Origin: Synanceia verrucosa
Taxonomy: Eukaryota; Chordata; Actinopteri; Perciformes; Synanceiidae
Direction of reading: 5' to 3'
DNA length: 64,000 nucleotides
Assembly (NCBI GenBank): GCA_029721515.1
Contig: CM056561.1
Coordinates: 5,232,001 to 5,296,000, forward strand
In this document: positions 36,147-49,200 of the stretch, one piece after another
Position numbering within the stretch: position 1 is the first letter of the stretch
Layout: each line of letters opens with the position of its first letter
Notes under the pieces: generated by a model
Told to the model about the DNA's origin: nothing
The model's input: the letters and a program-made list of their open reading frames with translations, nothing else
Database searches by the model: none
Made by a program: the position numbers and the translations under genes

Positions 36147-38069
36147 TTCAATCATTTAGAATTCAGCTTCTTCCTCACTGAAGTAGAAATGTGGAAAATA
36201 AGACATCATTTAGTTTGGAATACAATTTATGAAGGAATTTGTCTTTAATAATATAGAGCAAATATCCCTTGGCAAAAAACTCCAGCTAAATATATTGTGG
36301 ATTTTCTTTTTTTTTTCAAGCACCACAAACTTGAGAGCATGATAAATATTGTGAGTGGTGAAAGAGTGGAAATGCCACCGTCCTTGTCCCTCCACAGAGC
36401 CCTGGGCGCTGTTTCCTCCAGCCACATAGACTGCCCACAAACACACAGACAAACAAGCAACTGCAGTTCACCAAGACCTCACAACCCAGCAAAACACAGC
36501 AAACCCAACCCATCTCTTCCTTTGAAAAATATGTATCAAATTCAGGAGCGTCCTAATATGATATTTTTCAAGTGAATCCCACAACAATAGAGCTGCAGGT
36601 CAATGAGAGAGTTAATGTAAATAAAAGCGAAAAGCATCAGATGCCACGAATCCCACGACTAGAAAACTGAACAGTGTGCCACAAGGGAGGAATGTGCACA
36701 TGAACTTCCACATAAATGCTGTAAGCGTCTATGAGGACAGCTAAATCACAGTCCATTTCTGCTAAAGGCTGCATGATTGAATGACTGTCTGTAACATAAT
36801 CTTAGTAATGAAACCAACACAGCCGACACTGAGAGTTAATAGGTCTGAAACCAGGGTTTTTTTTGTACATTTTACTGAGAAGACGCATTTCAAACCTCCT
36901 GAATTAGTGTGTGTTTGTGTACACAAGGGACAAAAAGCAGAGAGGGCAAAAAAGTGCATCAATAAAGACAGAATTAGTGCGGAAACTGCCTGAGCGAAAA
37001 TGATATCTCTCAAACATCCAATTAGTACATTCACTTACGTCCACTCAGCATGTTTGTTCACAGTCGATGGCATGAAGTAACTAAAATTGAAGTGATGGAC
37101 CCAACTCCTGAAAAACCCTCATCTATTAACTCTATTATCACGTAATACATCGTAACTAAGAAGCTTAACCTCTGACCATTCAGCGACATGACCGGAGATA
37201 CACAGTTAATGATAAATGGGTCTTGTGGCAGGATGTGGTGTGACTGTAATGGCTGAAAAGGAAGAGTGACTCTTGGCTTCATGTTGGATCTCTGGACAGC
37301 AAGTAAACAACACTTTCACATTGCACATGCACACACACACCTGGAGCTACGAGCAGCATGAAACCTCAACAGTTGGCTGCATAAACCTTGAGCACCCCCT
37401 AGTGTTGTAATCAGCATAGAAAACGGAGTTTTGGCAACACACCAAAAGTCTGCAGATCATACATGAGGATGGTTTTATTCATATATTAACAAGACTGCAC
37501 ACTGGATCACTTTGTGTTTTCTCTGTTGAAACACCTTTGCTCCATTTAAGCAACTAAATATTATAAACTGCAAGAAAAGTTGAATGAAACTTCCCAAAGG
37601 CAAATGCTTGCTTTTTGGTCTATAGGGGATCAGATTTGGATGATTTAATATCCACTTTAACACATTTATTTTTTGGGGGGGCATTACAGTTTCTGCACAT
37701 CACCCCAGAGGAAATTTGACCTGGGGCTTTTCTCTTGAGCGAACAGGAAAAGGTATTTGGACGACTGAGAGTGATCGAAGCTCCGGCCCAGCGTCCAAAG
37801 CAAACCTTTGGCTAAAGCCTAATGTGTGTTTCTATCTAGGCTTGTGTAAATGTTTGTGATTAAAAAGGGAGATACGAGAGCCGAGGCGTTTCTGCAATCT
37901 TGCACATCCTAATTTGGTACTGGGGGAGTTAACACACCTGCCAGCTTCCTGCTGACGACGGTGATTTCTCAACTGTTGTTGTTTGTGCCGTCAGTTTAAG
38001 GAGAGGCGAAGACGGTGAGAAAGAGAGAGGAGTCCGGGCCGGGCAAGAGAGAGCAAACACAAAATACAC

Positions 38070-38071
<2 letters not shown>

Positions 38072-38113
<42 letters not shown>
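38072..38113. repeat. (CA)n microsatellite
   Basis: About 21 uninterrupted CA units. Confidence 0.95.
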
Positions 38114-38115
<2 letters not shown>

Positions 38116-38753
38116 TCCCAGGCTGCTGCCAATAACAGGCCATCCTAACATGTGAAAACGTTGACTGCTTCATGATTGATGGGAGTTATTTGTGGCTTTC
38201 TTGCCCTCGTCTTTTGCCTCCCCTCCCCTTGTTGTCCTCCTCGTCTCATCTTTGTGCTGTTGCCCATGTCCACAATGCGAACATGATTAACAATGTGTAA
38301 TGTTGTGTAAGCACTATGCTGTCCATCAGTTCAGTATGTCCGACATTTTTTACAATATGAACTTGGAGGACAGAGATGTGAGAGCCAAGCACTAAATTTT
38401 TAGATACTGTGTAAATAATGTACTCAGTCCATAAATAAACCTGATGGGAATGACATCAATATAATCATCCAGTAAATATATTAACTTCTAACCTTGATAC
38501 ATCACATCTCTGAAGAGCCAAACAATATAAAAAATGTATACACTATATGTCTATTGTGTATGACAAGGCCCACACACACTTTTAGTTGTTTTACACTTTT
38601 TTTTCATTATGTATACCTATATTTAGATGTTGGTATGGTGACAGATATATAAATAAAGATGTGAATACGGAGACAAATGAATAAGTGGCAGCGTAGTTCT
38701 GGGTGTCTGCTATTACTGCCACACTGCCAGCTCCTCATCCATCACGCGCTAAC

Positions 38754-38755
<2 letters not shown>

Positions 38756-38813
<58 letters not shown>
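38756..38813. repeat. (TG)n microsatellite
   Basis: About 29 uninterrupted TG units followed by a GGAGGAAGAAGAGGAGG purine tract. Confidence 0.96.
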
Positions 38814-38814
<1 letters not shown>

Positions 38815-40849
38815 AGGAAGAAGAGGAGGAGGATAAGGAGAGAGGAAGAGGAGAGGACATTGGAGGCCACAGTGCAAGTTCCTCATCCATCATTCTGTGA
38901 GACCAAACTTCAGGAGCAGAGGAAAGGCAGAGAAGAGATGTTTTCTCAGAATGATTCCTCGCTTCCTTCTCCTTTTCCTCAAGTAATCAATGAGGCAAAG
39001 CGTCGCCTGCGTTGTTTCTACAGCACGGCCAGGAATTCCTCTGTTTCTTTGACTCACCCTCTGTGGCCAGAATTCATCCTCTGCTCTGCACGACCCGGTC
39101 TGCAGACAGACATGAGGTGGAGGGAGGGGGAGACAAGACAGGACAGGGCCTTTAGTCTAGAGATCATTACCTTTACATTATTAATGTATGGCCAAACCAC
39201 AAAGGACATTCACAGACAATGAGGAAGAGAGTGACTGCTTCTCTGCTCTCTCCAGTGAAACGTATGGGAGATTTTTGAATTACACAATGTGCTATGCATC
39301 CTAACTGAGCACACAGGACCACCGCTGAGCAGAGCATTTAGAGCAAAACGACCAAAACGTGAGCATAAAAACTGTCAAGCACCAAAAGCCGCCAATTAAT
39401 GTTCGATCAGAATCTTATTCTGTGGTCGTAAAGTTCCTGATTTCTGTCACAACTTTGCAAAATTTATTGTAACTGAAATGTAAAGATTACTTTAACATTT
39501 GAGAAGTTTGGTGTCTTCTGTTAAATGAAAAAATGGGCTTTGTGAGAATAATGTAAAAAAGTATTGGTGTTTTGGTATCATACTGGTGCACAATAATTTT
39601 AAATGGCATTAAAAAGTTAGAAAGAGATGCTTATTCAATGAATTTATCGAAAGAAAAATTAGTGACGAAATAAAACAATTCTGGCATTAAAAGAAGGAAA
39701 AAGTAAATGAATAATTAAAATAAATGTGTGAAAAAAATGTATCTGTGTATGTGCTGGGCATGAAGCAGGTCTGGCATTCACTTTGGTGATGCTGAGAGCA
39801 GAATTAAGGAGTGCGATGTGTGTTTCATTAAATGCTCAATATATCTTGTGTTTTCTGGATCATTTAAGCCCCATTACAGAACAGTGGCACTGCTTTAATT
39901 TCTAAAGTGCCTTTCAAAAGGCATCACCTCAGGCACTTATTCCTGCTCTCTCACACACACGCGCACATGCATGCACATACATTTACATTTAGACACATGC
40001 ATGAAGTCATACAAACACTTGCACGCGCACAGATGCATATATTTGTGCTAACATGCAAGAAAAGCGGGTGCAAACACACCTGCATTTACACTCACAACAA
40101 ATAAAGACAAAGACAAAGCCTACACTTCCATTAGCTCTCTGTATTGTTATATTCTAAAGCTTAATTCCTCTTGTTCTCTGTGCTGTGTTTGCTTTTGTGT
40201 GTCTCTGTGTGTAACAGATGACAGCAGCCTTGCAGCAGCTGGGGTGGCTGTCTTGGCTGCCGGACCCATTTGACTTGCCAGCTTGGCCGGAGGATGAACC
40301 CCGGGACTAACTGGAGCCAAGGTCAGACTGTGTGTGTGTGCGAGTCTGAGTGTACAACTGTCCATTTAGTTTGAGGTTAGTGCTGATGAAGACTCGCACA
40401 CTCGGTTACAATATATTCACAGTGCTAAACGTTAAAGGGAAAAATCCTCTGATTGAGTGCTTGAGTGTGAAGGTATGTGAGGAGTGTGTGCTGAGCCAGC
40501 TGCACATGGAAGCAAGGTGGAGGTAAGACGAGTGTTGTTCAGAGCAATTGATACATTGCAAATAGAGTGGGCTTCCTGTCCGGGTTTTGTGGCTAAAGTG
40601 CTAAACGCTTCAGGAAACCAGATATACTTGCACATCCTCTAAAGAGATGGAGGGACAGGGGGCAAACATGAGGGGGAAAGAGTGAAGGAAAGGTAGAGAA
40701 AGAGCCAGACACTGAGGACGTCTGCATATACCTCCCTATAATCTGGGATTATTCAAACTGTTGGCATTTGAGCAGCAGGGATGGGTCTTTGAAATCAAAG
40801 AAGGGTTCATTCCTCAGAGGATGCCTTTGTCGTTCGTTCTCCTTCTCCT

Positions 40850-41015
40850 CTCTAATGAGATGGAATGTGGCTAAATTAGCAGCTGAGAGGCAAAGCTTCA
40901 TTTACACGACAATCAAATGATCCTTTACAAAACACACTCAATATGCATTAGATGTCGGCTTTGTGAATATAGGATGGCCTCCTTATGCACTCAAATGGGG
41001 AGGGGGTGTGTTTGG
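40850..41015. promoter_or_regulatory. Candidate conserved regulatory block
   Basis: Non-repetitive sequence with GGCTAAATTAGCAGCTGAG, GACAATCAAATGATCC and CAATATGCATTAGATG. Motif content resembles conserved enhancers; unproven. Confidence 0.25.
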
Positions 41016-43293
41016 GTGTTGCGCGGTGGTGAAATATGCCAAACTGAAATCATCCATCACAATGCAATAAAAAGGCCTGCAGCGCTTTGAGTGGGTGAGA
41101 GGAGTGAGATGTTTGTATTGGCCCACTGGGTTTCCCACTGTGAAGTGGGGAATGTGTAAATGAACGTGTAAATGTTAAAAAATGTTCTTTTTATTAGACG
41201 AATTGCATCATTAAATCACATTATAAAAACAAAAAATGCACCATTAATTTCCTCCCCAAACAGCCGTAAGTACATGTCTCTCTGTCCCTGTGCCCATCTC
41301 TGTGTAGCCCCATGGGGCGGCAATTCCAAAGCTATTCCATCCCATTATACAGATCAGGTTGGGGAGATCTATGAACATGTTAGGAGTCCAAAGGCAGGAA
41401 AAAAAAACTAATTGCAAGTTTGTGAGTTGTTTCTCTGCCTATCAGCCAAACAGAGTCCCAGCAAACAGGTAGTGTCTTTCCATTTTTTCGTCCCTTCCTC
41501 CATCGGAACACAAAAAAGTAGCATGAATAATAGATGAGGGAGGTGATGAGATCAATCAGAGGCTATCTGTCTGGGAGATAGGAGTGGACAGCGCAGGACG
41601 TAAATCTGCACTGGACTAGAACAGCAGACCAGCTGTCAGAGATTGCAGTAAGAGGTGGAGATAATCCCTCTGCAGACTGGGGCCAGCTCGAGCAGAGAGG
41701 CCTGAGCGCAAATATATGCACAGAGAAAAATGAGCAGGATAGGAAACTGCTAGAGGCCCAAAAACACACAGAAACATCTCATCATAAAGCTGCATTCACA
41801 CCCATCCCCGCATGCATTGACCAACCCCCCACCTCTGTATCACACATTTCCACATCTGTGACAATGCCACCGCAGCATGACAAATGCAAACAAAAGGTTC
41901 ACCTATTTATCACTGTAGCGACGAGGGTGGAGCTAATTATACAACCGAAAATTATGACTTTCTGTTGTTTTGTTTGTCCTCTAAGAGATTACAGTGCTGG
42001 AGATGGAGGTGAAGAGGGTGGGGAAAACAGCCTCGGACACAAACACACACACAAAAACAAACACATACACACAAATACAGCTTGCGTCTCCGCCGTCTGT
42101 GCCTCGTCTCTGCTTGCAGGCATGATTAATCCAGGGTAGAGTGGGAAGATTTTGACCCTAAACAGAAAAGTCCTGTTGAGGCTGCGAGAGGCACTGATTT
42201 ATTTAGGTACAACTCCGTCCACATTAATTATCCCTGCGCAGGTGCAAGCTCAAATTCCTCTTCCCCCCAGCTGTACCTACACTAACACATACACACAAAT
42301 AAATAAATAAAGCATGCACATGCAGCCTGGCCCCATTGCCTTGCCAGGCTGTACTTACAGTGTCTGGGTGGCACAGAGAACAGTGGCCGTCACAGCAGTG
42401 AAGGATTGCACACCCAGATTTAGCACAAACGCAAATAACAAACCAATAGCAAACACAAATAGGTGTACGCCAACACTGTTTGTCCTGGAGTGTCCTCTCA
42501 TGCAGTACAGGACTTCCTGTTCTTCCAGGACTTTCACAGTCATACCACTATGAAAAAATATTCTGGTACTTGTTTATTATTATTATGATTATCCTGCGTT
42601 TAAATATTTAATTATGTAAAATAAATGGACTCTGCTTTAAGGTTCAGAAAATATTTAAGAAAAAATACAACAGACTGCCCTTTACTGTCATTATACAGTT
42701 GTACAACGAAACTGTGGAGCTTCTCCCTTTTCAGTGCACAAGGATAAAATAAGTATAAAAATGAGAAATAAGTATGAAAAGTGTAAAAGAAAGTGTATAA
42801 ATCTTAGAATGTAAATACAAAAATAAGCATAAAACTCGTCTTATATACAAATGCAAATATGGAGATGAGTAAGGATTTACAACAGGGATAAATACTGGGC
42901 ATGTAAACAGGAAATGTAAAAAAAAAAATGTATTTAAGGACTTTTTACTAAATAGTTAAATTGGTTGGAGCGCTTTGGTAGCTTCATGGTTAGTTCATGA
43001 GTCCAATAAAGGAAATTTCTTTGTGACTTTTTATTGCATGAGCAGTATCTTGTCTCAACTTTACAACTACATTGTACATTGTACAACATCTGGATACTCA
43101 TGATTCAGTAGAAATGTAGTGTTTCTTAAAAATGAGATTACACAGTACATCATCATCATCATCAACCGCTTGCAGCCCTTCCCAGCTTCATCACCCAAAA
43201 CGTTCACCCTCTCCTCTTCCTTTCCTTGTCGGTTTAGTTGTGAGGTTGTGGTCCCCAGGTGACACCAGGCAGAGAGTTACACCTGTGTTTGTA

Positions 43294-43328
<35 letters not shown>

Positions 43329-44385
43329 CACAAGCAGCAGCTCCACCACTGAGCATTCCCCTAACAGAGCTAGTGGTGTGTGATGTGTCACTGAGAGCTC
43401 CACTCATTATGGCCTACATTAGCACCCTACCTCGCCCTGATTAGTCCCCTGCTGAGCTGAAACCTATGATGCAAGTGTGTTTTTGTGTGTGTGTGTGTGT
43501 GTGTGTGCGGCCCAGAGAGCCATGGAGGAAGTGAAAAATAAAGAGAGAAAGAGAAAGAGACCTTTCTTCTCTTTAGGGATGAACACTGTCTCTTCATCCT
43601 CGTGACAGCTTCTTCATTTCTCTGATACAAATGGCTGCCGGTGCTGGTCGGCATGCATCAGGAGCTTGGGAGTGGGCCCCATCACGGCTCCTGTGTCGCT
43701 CTCATTTATTACCCAGTTTGTTTGCACTCTTATCCGTGGCCTTGCCCTGCCACCCCATCCATCAAACACACACATATACACACACATCTGCCCGCAGACA
43801 GTCAGCACCTTGCCTTGCTGGACACTGACACACATGCATACTTATATACTGCTTTGCGTTAGCATGAGCCCTCACACACTCATCTCTGCGCCCACGTATG
43901 CTGCCCCAGCAGCACTCTTACACATGTAGTTCAAATGGTGAATTCTCCCACGCTTCTTTTTCCTGCCACACCACTCCATCATTGTCATCTGTTCTTTGGC
44001 TCTATTTGTTTCTCTACTCTCATTTTCATTCTACGGACAGTTTCCTCCAGTCACAAACCCCCAAGAGGACAAGTGTGTATAAGAGCGTGGCATTGATCAA
44101 ATCCTCACTCATCAATATCGGTCAATATGCATAATCTTGTAGATTCATCAATCAATACTTCCATGAATGCTTGGCCACAGTCCATGTCATTACCCAGGGG
44201 TCTGTGAACAGTTCAGAGGAAAAGAAAACAGTGTGTAAAACAAAGAGAGAACACCTTTATTTTCAATAGTATGACTAGCAAAGACACTGTGAGTCAAGCA
44301 TTACTTTTGAAATATGCAAATGTTAAAAAATGTGCTAGATCTAGTGGCATGGTGCACAGTAGCTATACCAGGCTGCTGCACCATT
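41016..44385. other. Non-coding stretch with microsatellites
   Basis: Includes GT runs at 43296-43328 and 43484-43507. At about 42670-42712 is a reverse-oriented tail-like sequence (CTGTCATTATACAGTTGTAC then AACGAAACTG) like the 3' end of fish retroelements. No gene is supported. Confidence 0.5.
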
Positions 44386-44387
44386 TC

Positions 44388-44866
44388 AAAAGTCAAATTT
44401 AATACTTTTTAAGACCTCAACAAATATAATTTAAGACGCAAAAATGTCCTAACAATTTCTTTGGTAGAAAATAGACAATTTATTGTGGGGCCAAACTAAT
44501 ATGGAGTTTTTGGGGCCGATGTTGATATCATAGTTAGCAGGGAAAAAAATGTGATAACCTATGAATCTCCAATAATAATTTTTTAATGATTTTTTTTTTC
44601 AGCCCTTGAACACGTGTAACGACGATATAAATCGAAGGCATAACAATTAACTTTCTTCTACAACTTTAATTTTACAACTTTCAAGAACAAAGAAGTGAAC
44701 TTTGTGAACAAAATAACATTCAGAATTTCCTTTTGCCTTTAAACGCACCATCTGAACATTAAAAAACTACAGCAAACCTAAACCTAGTAACATTAACACA
44801 ATTTAAGACCTTAATTACCCGGATTTTAATTTAACACATTTTAAGACTTTTCAAGGAACCATACAT
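44388..44866. repeat. Probable interspersed repeat with TTTTTAAGACCT-type ends
   Basis: CAAATTTAATACTTTTTAAG at the left and TTAACACATTTTAAGACTTT near the right, with AATTTAAGACCTTAATTACC before it, resemble a dispersed teleost repeat I associate with TTTAAGACC motifs. The inverted-repeat relationship is weak, and only one copy is in the window. Confidence 0.35.
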
Positions 44867-45877
44867 CTACTCAATGCAAAAAGTAGAGAATCTCTGGCGC
44901 ATACTGTTTAGCTACTGGACTTTTGAGCAGCTCATTGTTTAATAGATTAATCGATTAATGAAACTATACAAACTTTAATTAGAAACAAGCTTTATGATTG
45001 AGAAGTCATAATTAAACAAATGAATAATTTGCTCAACCTAGTCAAAATGTGAATTCAAAAGACTTCAATGTCAATATTTTTGAGTTTTGGACAGTTAGTT
45101 GGACAAAACAAAAAATGATATTTGAAGATGTCGTGCTCTAAGAAAATGAGATCTGCATTTCTTTAGCCACATATTTCTTTATGGATGGCGACGTCATGGA
45201 GTATGTGTTGGCCTGTCCATAGCTTTGGTCCAGACTGAACTACTCAATGGATGTTACTCAAGTTTGGTCATTCCCGGTCCCTATAAATTCTACTCACTTT
45301 GGTGATTTCACTGATTGACTGGCATTGAGTTTTACATCAATAAAGTTTGACCTGTGGCTAAATTCTGAGCAGTTGTTAGTACTTCAATAGTGAACATGTT
45401 AAAAATGATACCTCTAACGGAAAAGAAGGATTGGGTAGAGAATACTGTATGGACACATGATACAAAAAACACCACCAGCATCAACACTAATATTAAATTA
45501 CTGCTGATAACAAGAGTGTATTAACTCGGTTCAGTGCACCTCTGGTACCAGACAGCACTAAGACCACAGCATAGATTTTTCACACTGTCTCAAGGTTGCA
45601 TCACTGACCAAAACCCATCAACTTCCTGTAAAATGCTACTTCACTGAAGCCGTATTTTTCTATTCCAGGGACAGGTCAGCTAGACATAATCAATACCGTT
45701 AATTATGTTTACTGGAGGACTCCCTTACATTGGCACGTTAAATGGGAAATAATATGTTCCATACCCATTCAGGATAATAGTAATTATTTTTTCATGATAT
45801 GCTTTCATATGCAAATCAAACACACAAGGAGAGTTAGATAAAAATACTAATCTGCTTCTTTATACCGTAAGTATTTT

Positions 45878-45879
<2 letters not shown>

Positions 45880-45909
<30 letters not shown>
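45880..45909. repeat. (CA)n microsatellite
   Basis: About 15 uninterrupted CA units. Confidence 0.95.
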
Positions 45910-45910
<1 letters not shown>

Positions 45911-45954
45911 CATGTTTGGGGGCCAGCTGCCAGCAAATGAAGGATCTCCCTCCC

Positions 45955-46145
45955 AATTCACTTGTTATTGCGCTGTCTGGGTGACAAGTATACCTATAGA
46001 GTGAGTATTTATTTCCAGAATGTTTTGTTCCGTTTTCCTGCAATGATGAATGTTTCTTTTATAAATCCATCGGCAGGCTTTTTAAACCATAAACAATATT
46101 TCTCCAGGCCAGATTCCTTGTGCAGCAGTCTTGGGGAACCTTGAG
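45955..46145. promoter_or_regulatory. Candidate conserved regulatory block
   Basis: Non-repetitive sequence with CCTGCAATGATGAATG, TTTATAAATCCATCGG and TTTAAACCATAAACAATATT (a forkhead-like ATAAACA). A 60-codon frame coincides but shows no domain. Function is inferred only. Confidence 0.25.
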
Positions 46146-46959
46146 ATTTCCAGGCTCTGATTTAATGGCTCGTAATTCTTGAAAGGCAATCCTTCTTCAC
46201 CCTCCGACGCTCAGATGCACCATCCTTCCGGCAGGCCACCGCACTCGGCCTCTGCTCCCCTCTGGATCCCCAGGCCAGTCCGAACGCCGGTTAAAACTAC
46301 TCAGCTGGAAACGGCATCATGCCCCTTTCTGTCACTGGCATTGGATTAGCTGCTGCGGGCTGTCAGGACGGAGCATGTGTGAGTAATGCTAGGATCAGAA
46401 ACAGGAACGGGATGTGGTTTATGTCATGTCTTATGGAAATGTTGTTTTCTCTTCTTTGTGCAGAATTAATGACAGAAATAAACAGCCAAATACTGAAGGT
46501 ATAGAGCCTGGCCAAACAGATGGACATGAAAGCTAAAAATTGGACTTCAGATTATGAGGCTAACTGTCTGTTAGCTGACAAAACCTGCAAAAAAATTGAC
46601 ACATTTAAGATTAATTTCTAAGTAGCAGTGGATTGATCAGTGCCCATTTGCAGGAAAAAAATCTACCTGCTAAACACCATGCAGGGACCAGAAGAAACAC
46701 CTCCTGACAAAACGAAAGAAGGGCAAAGTCAAAGCCATCCTATGAAGTTGGACAGGATTTTCAGTTGTTGCACAATAAACTGTATCATACAAATAATGTA
46801 AATAAAGTTCTATAGAAACAACCATTCAACCAACCACCATCATTACCTAATACTAAAAAACTGCAACTTTCATATTTCCATAGTTGTGTCAGACTGAACA
46901 ACAATATTCAGCCATGAATTGTAGCATAGTCATATCAACCCCTGACTGCTTATTCTACA

Positions 46960-47090
46960 TTTATGATATGCATCTTTTGGTGTATTCTGTACATTAGTTA
47001 GTATATGCTTTATGCACTTCTGGTTTGATGCAAAACTGCTTTTCATTGTCTCAGTGCAATAACGAAACTGTGCAGTGAAAATAAGGTGAA
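46960..47090 (+). repeat. Retrotransposon-like 3' tail
   Basis: TGCACTTCTGGTTTGATGCA, then CTGCTTTTCATTGTCTCAG and GTGCAATAACGAAACTG, resembles the widespread teleost tail in which 'cacttctggttagatgc...ttgtctctgt...caatgacaataaa' ends a LINE copy. It is degraded, and the family is not assigned. Confidence 0.45.
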
Positions 47091-47235
47091 TTTATATATA
47101 TTTATACAGTATGAGTTGGAAATTATTGGAACAGTATAGAGACCAAGAAGTGTGAGTTTTATTTTGTAGCTGTCAAGATTGTCAAAGTGTGTTTAAGGTG
47201 AGTTAACAAGGCACCTGGGAAGGGAAGGGCAGTTG

Positions 47236-47579
47236 TTAACTCTGAGTGTCAAAGACATCTATTTACATCCTTTAAAATAGAATGCTTGAGTACTATAAAC
47301 ACAGGAAGTGGCGACAAACAAACAGAATCTGGACAAAAAGTGGTGATTTTGGTGAAAGTGTCCTCTCCTCTACCTCTGATAAAACAAGAATGGAACAAGG
47401 TAAAAACAAACATTTTCATTTTCAAGATGAAATAGAGAGTCTTTATTTTCATTTGAGATATTCAGTGTTTTCAGAGTCATAGTACAAAATATTCTATGCA
47501 TCATTAAAGATGACTCAAAATGGCCAAAAAAACGCTGGCACAAGGCACTTTCTGTTTTAAAAAAGGGCTGGCACTCAAT
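47236..47579 (+). mobile_element. TTAA-type MITE, internal deletion and altered 3' end (family member 6)
   Basis: TTAA at 47236-47239 begins CTCTGAGTGTCAAAGACATC. After the second terminal unit (CTTGAGTACTATAAACA) the element jumps to AGGAAGTGGCGACAAAC, so about 120 internal bases are missing. The right end reaches GGCTGGCACTCAAT, but the expected GAGTTAA is replaced by a hairpin (47576-47608). Confidence 0.85.
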
Positions 47580-47608
47580 TTCACTTCTCGACATGAGAAG
47601 TGAAATTG
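47576..47608. repeat. Perfect inverted repeat at a MITE terminus
   Basis: CAATTTCACTTCTC at 47576-47589 is exactly complementary to GAGAAGTGAAATTG at 47595-47608, spacer GACAT. Its first bases CAAT are the last family bases of the MITE, so the hairpin begins exactly where the element's 3' end is lost. Confidence 0.85.
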
Positions 47609-47789
47609 TTTATTTATTACCATGTCTCTCAACCCTACATAAAACTTTGACTTCTACTGTAGATGCCTTTCACTGAGGCTGCGCACAGAATAGGTTAAGC
47701 TCATTTTAAAACAGCCAATAAATGTATCCTGGCAAGTCAACTCAGTACAAGGGAGAAACAACAGCAAGTTAAGAAAGCAATCATTAGGC

Positions 47790-47905
47790 TGCTATCTCTA
47801 ATTGTGTTGCTTCCGCTCCTCATGTATAATCCCTGGTTCCTCGCTTTGCCTTCATTAACAATGGATGAATTAATTAGAAACCTTCATAGGATTTCTGCAC
47901 CGTGA
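47790..47905. promoter_or_regulatory. Candidate conserved regulatory block
   Basis: CATTAACAATGGATGAATTA runs into ATTAGAAACC, combining a SOX-like ACAATGG with a homeodomain-like TTAATTAG. TATCTCTAATTGTG lies upstream. Enhancer function is inferred only. Confidence 0.32.
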
Positions 47906-48769
47906 ACCCAGGAGATAAAAGACATGCTATTCCTCAGACCTGCTGCTTTCCTTCTACGCTACCACTCTCCTCCCTCCTCCCTCTGCTCTTAATTGTATTG
48001 TTTGCTTGTTGTGTCGATAGCAGGATTAATTTCACTATAGATCAGGATTATTGACCTTCTCGTCAATGTTATTTCATTTCTGTAAGGTGCTAATTATAGG
48101 GAACAGGGGAAAGCAAATTACACTGTAACTTGTCTCACTTGCTTTCCAATAAAACAGAAAGAAAACAACATGAAATCCCTTTTAGCTGCCCTCCTTGCTG
48201 AGGTAAATTCAAACACTATCTCACTGTCTATCAGTGGCATAAAGGAAGGTTGACTATTCTGACCCTTTCCCCTCCGAAAGCCATTCTTGTCACAGTCACT
48301 GCTCTTTCCTTGGTTCACTCACTTCATCTGAGAGAGGGGGAGGGCACAGTTCATAAACAATTAACCGGCTGGATAAGTGATACACTCAAGTGCTAACAGA
48401 CCTGAAAAACATTGTGTTATAAATTCTGGTAATTGAGAGGAGGGAGGTGAGCATCAGGCCACTGAAACTGAGTAGGCACCGTCTAAAGCAGTTGCTGGAA
48501 GATCGGGCGGTCGGTACTTTAGCTTCATTATCACCTTGTGAAAGAAGCGCTACAGTGCACCTTTTGAAGGAGAAGGATGCAGATGATGGGATGTAAGTCT
48601 TTAAATCGACAATCACACACAACAGATTAATGCATCTACACAAGCACGGTGAGCCCCAAGACCCTCTTATCCACCCTTCTCTCTCTATATCCACCCCTCC
48701 CTCCACCCACAGTCCTCTAATGAACTGAAAGGTCAGAGCACTAATAAAACTATTAGCAGGAATGAATCT

Positions 48770-48860
48770 CTCAGATGTGTTAATGCACTTTTAATTCCTG
48801 TTAGCAAATTTCATCCCCCAGCAGTTTGCTGCCCGCTAATGAGAAATAAAACGCCCCGCT
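48770..48860. promoter_or_regulatory. Candidate conserved regulatory block
   Basis: TTAATGCACTTTTAATTCC, GTTAGCAAATTTCATCC and GCCCGCTAATGAGAAATAAAA form a compact, non-repetitive block immediately left of the longest CA microsatellite. Function is inferred only. Confidence 0.25.
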
Positions 48861-48916
48861 CTGGGGAAGGGGGATGGGGGAACGGGTCGATGCTCCGGCT
48901 ACTCCGCAGCCAGACT

Positions 48917-48918
<2 letters not shown>

Positions 48919-48992
<74 letters not shown>
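48919..48992. repeat. (CA)n microsatellite, longest in the window
   Basis: About 37 uninterrupted CA units. Another short CA run follows at about 49016-49034 and a further one at 49169-49197. All His-Thr or Cys-Val frames in this area come from these runs. Confidence 0.98.
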
Positions 48993-48994
<2 letters not shown>

Positions 48995-49168
48995 ATATAC
49001 ACTTACATTGCACCTCACACACACACACACACACCCTAGATGTGCTTTATGTTATTCACGGGCCGAGGCCTGTTTTCAGCCCTGTGATTCTGCAGGGTTA
49101 ATTAAAGAGCACATCTCCATCTGTTCTCATTCAGCCTCAACTCAGTGTCTCCCCATCAAGCACAAAAG

Positions 49169-49197
<29 letters not shown>

Positions 49198-49200
<3 letters not shown>

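Larger units (their letters stand above)
36147..40849. other. Non-coding stretch with microsatellites
   Basis: Holds CA and GT runs at 38072-38113 and 38756-38813 and purine-rich DNA after the second. The 181-codon frame at 38677-39222 (+) runs through the GT repeat and purine tract and has no domain. No gene is supported. Confidence 0.55.

Noticed and set aside
8742..49197. Regularly repeated sequence considered as CRISPR-like arrays
   Set aside because: All are pure CA/GT dinucleotide runs or single duplications, with no spacers between fixed-length repeats.
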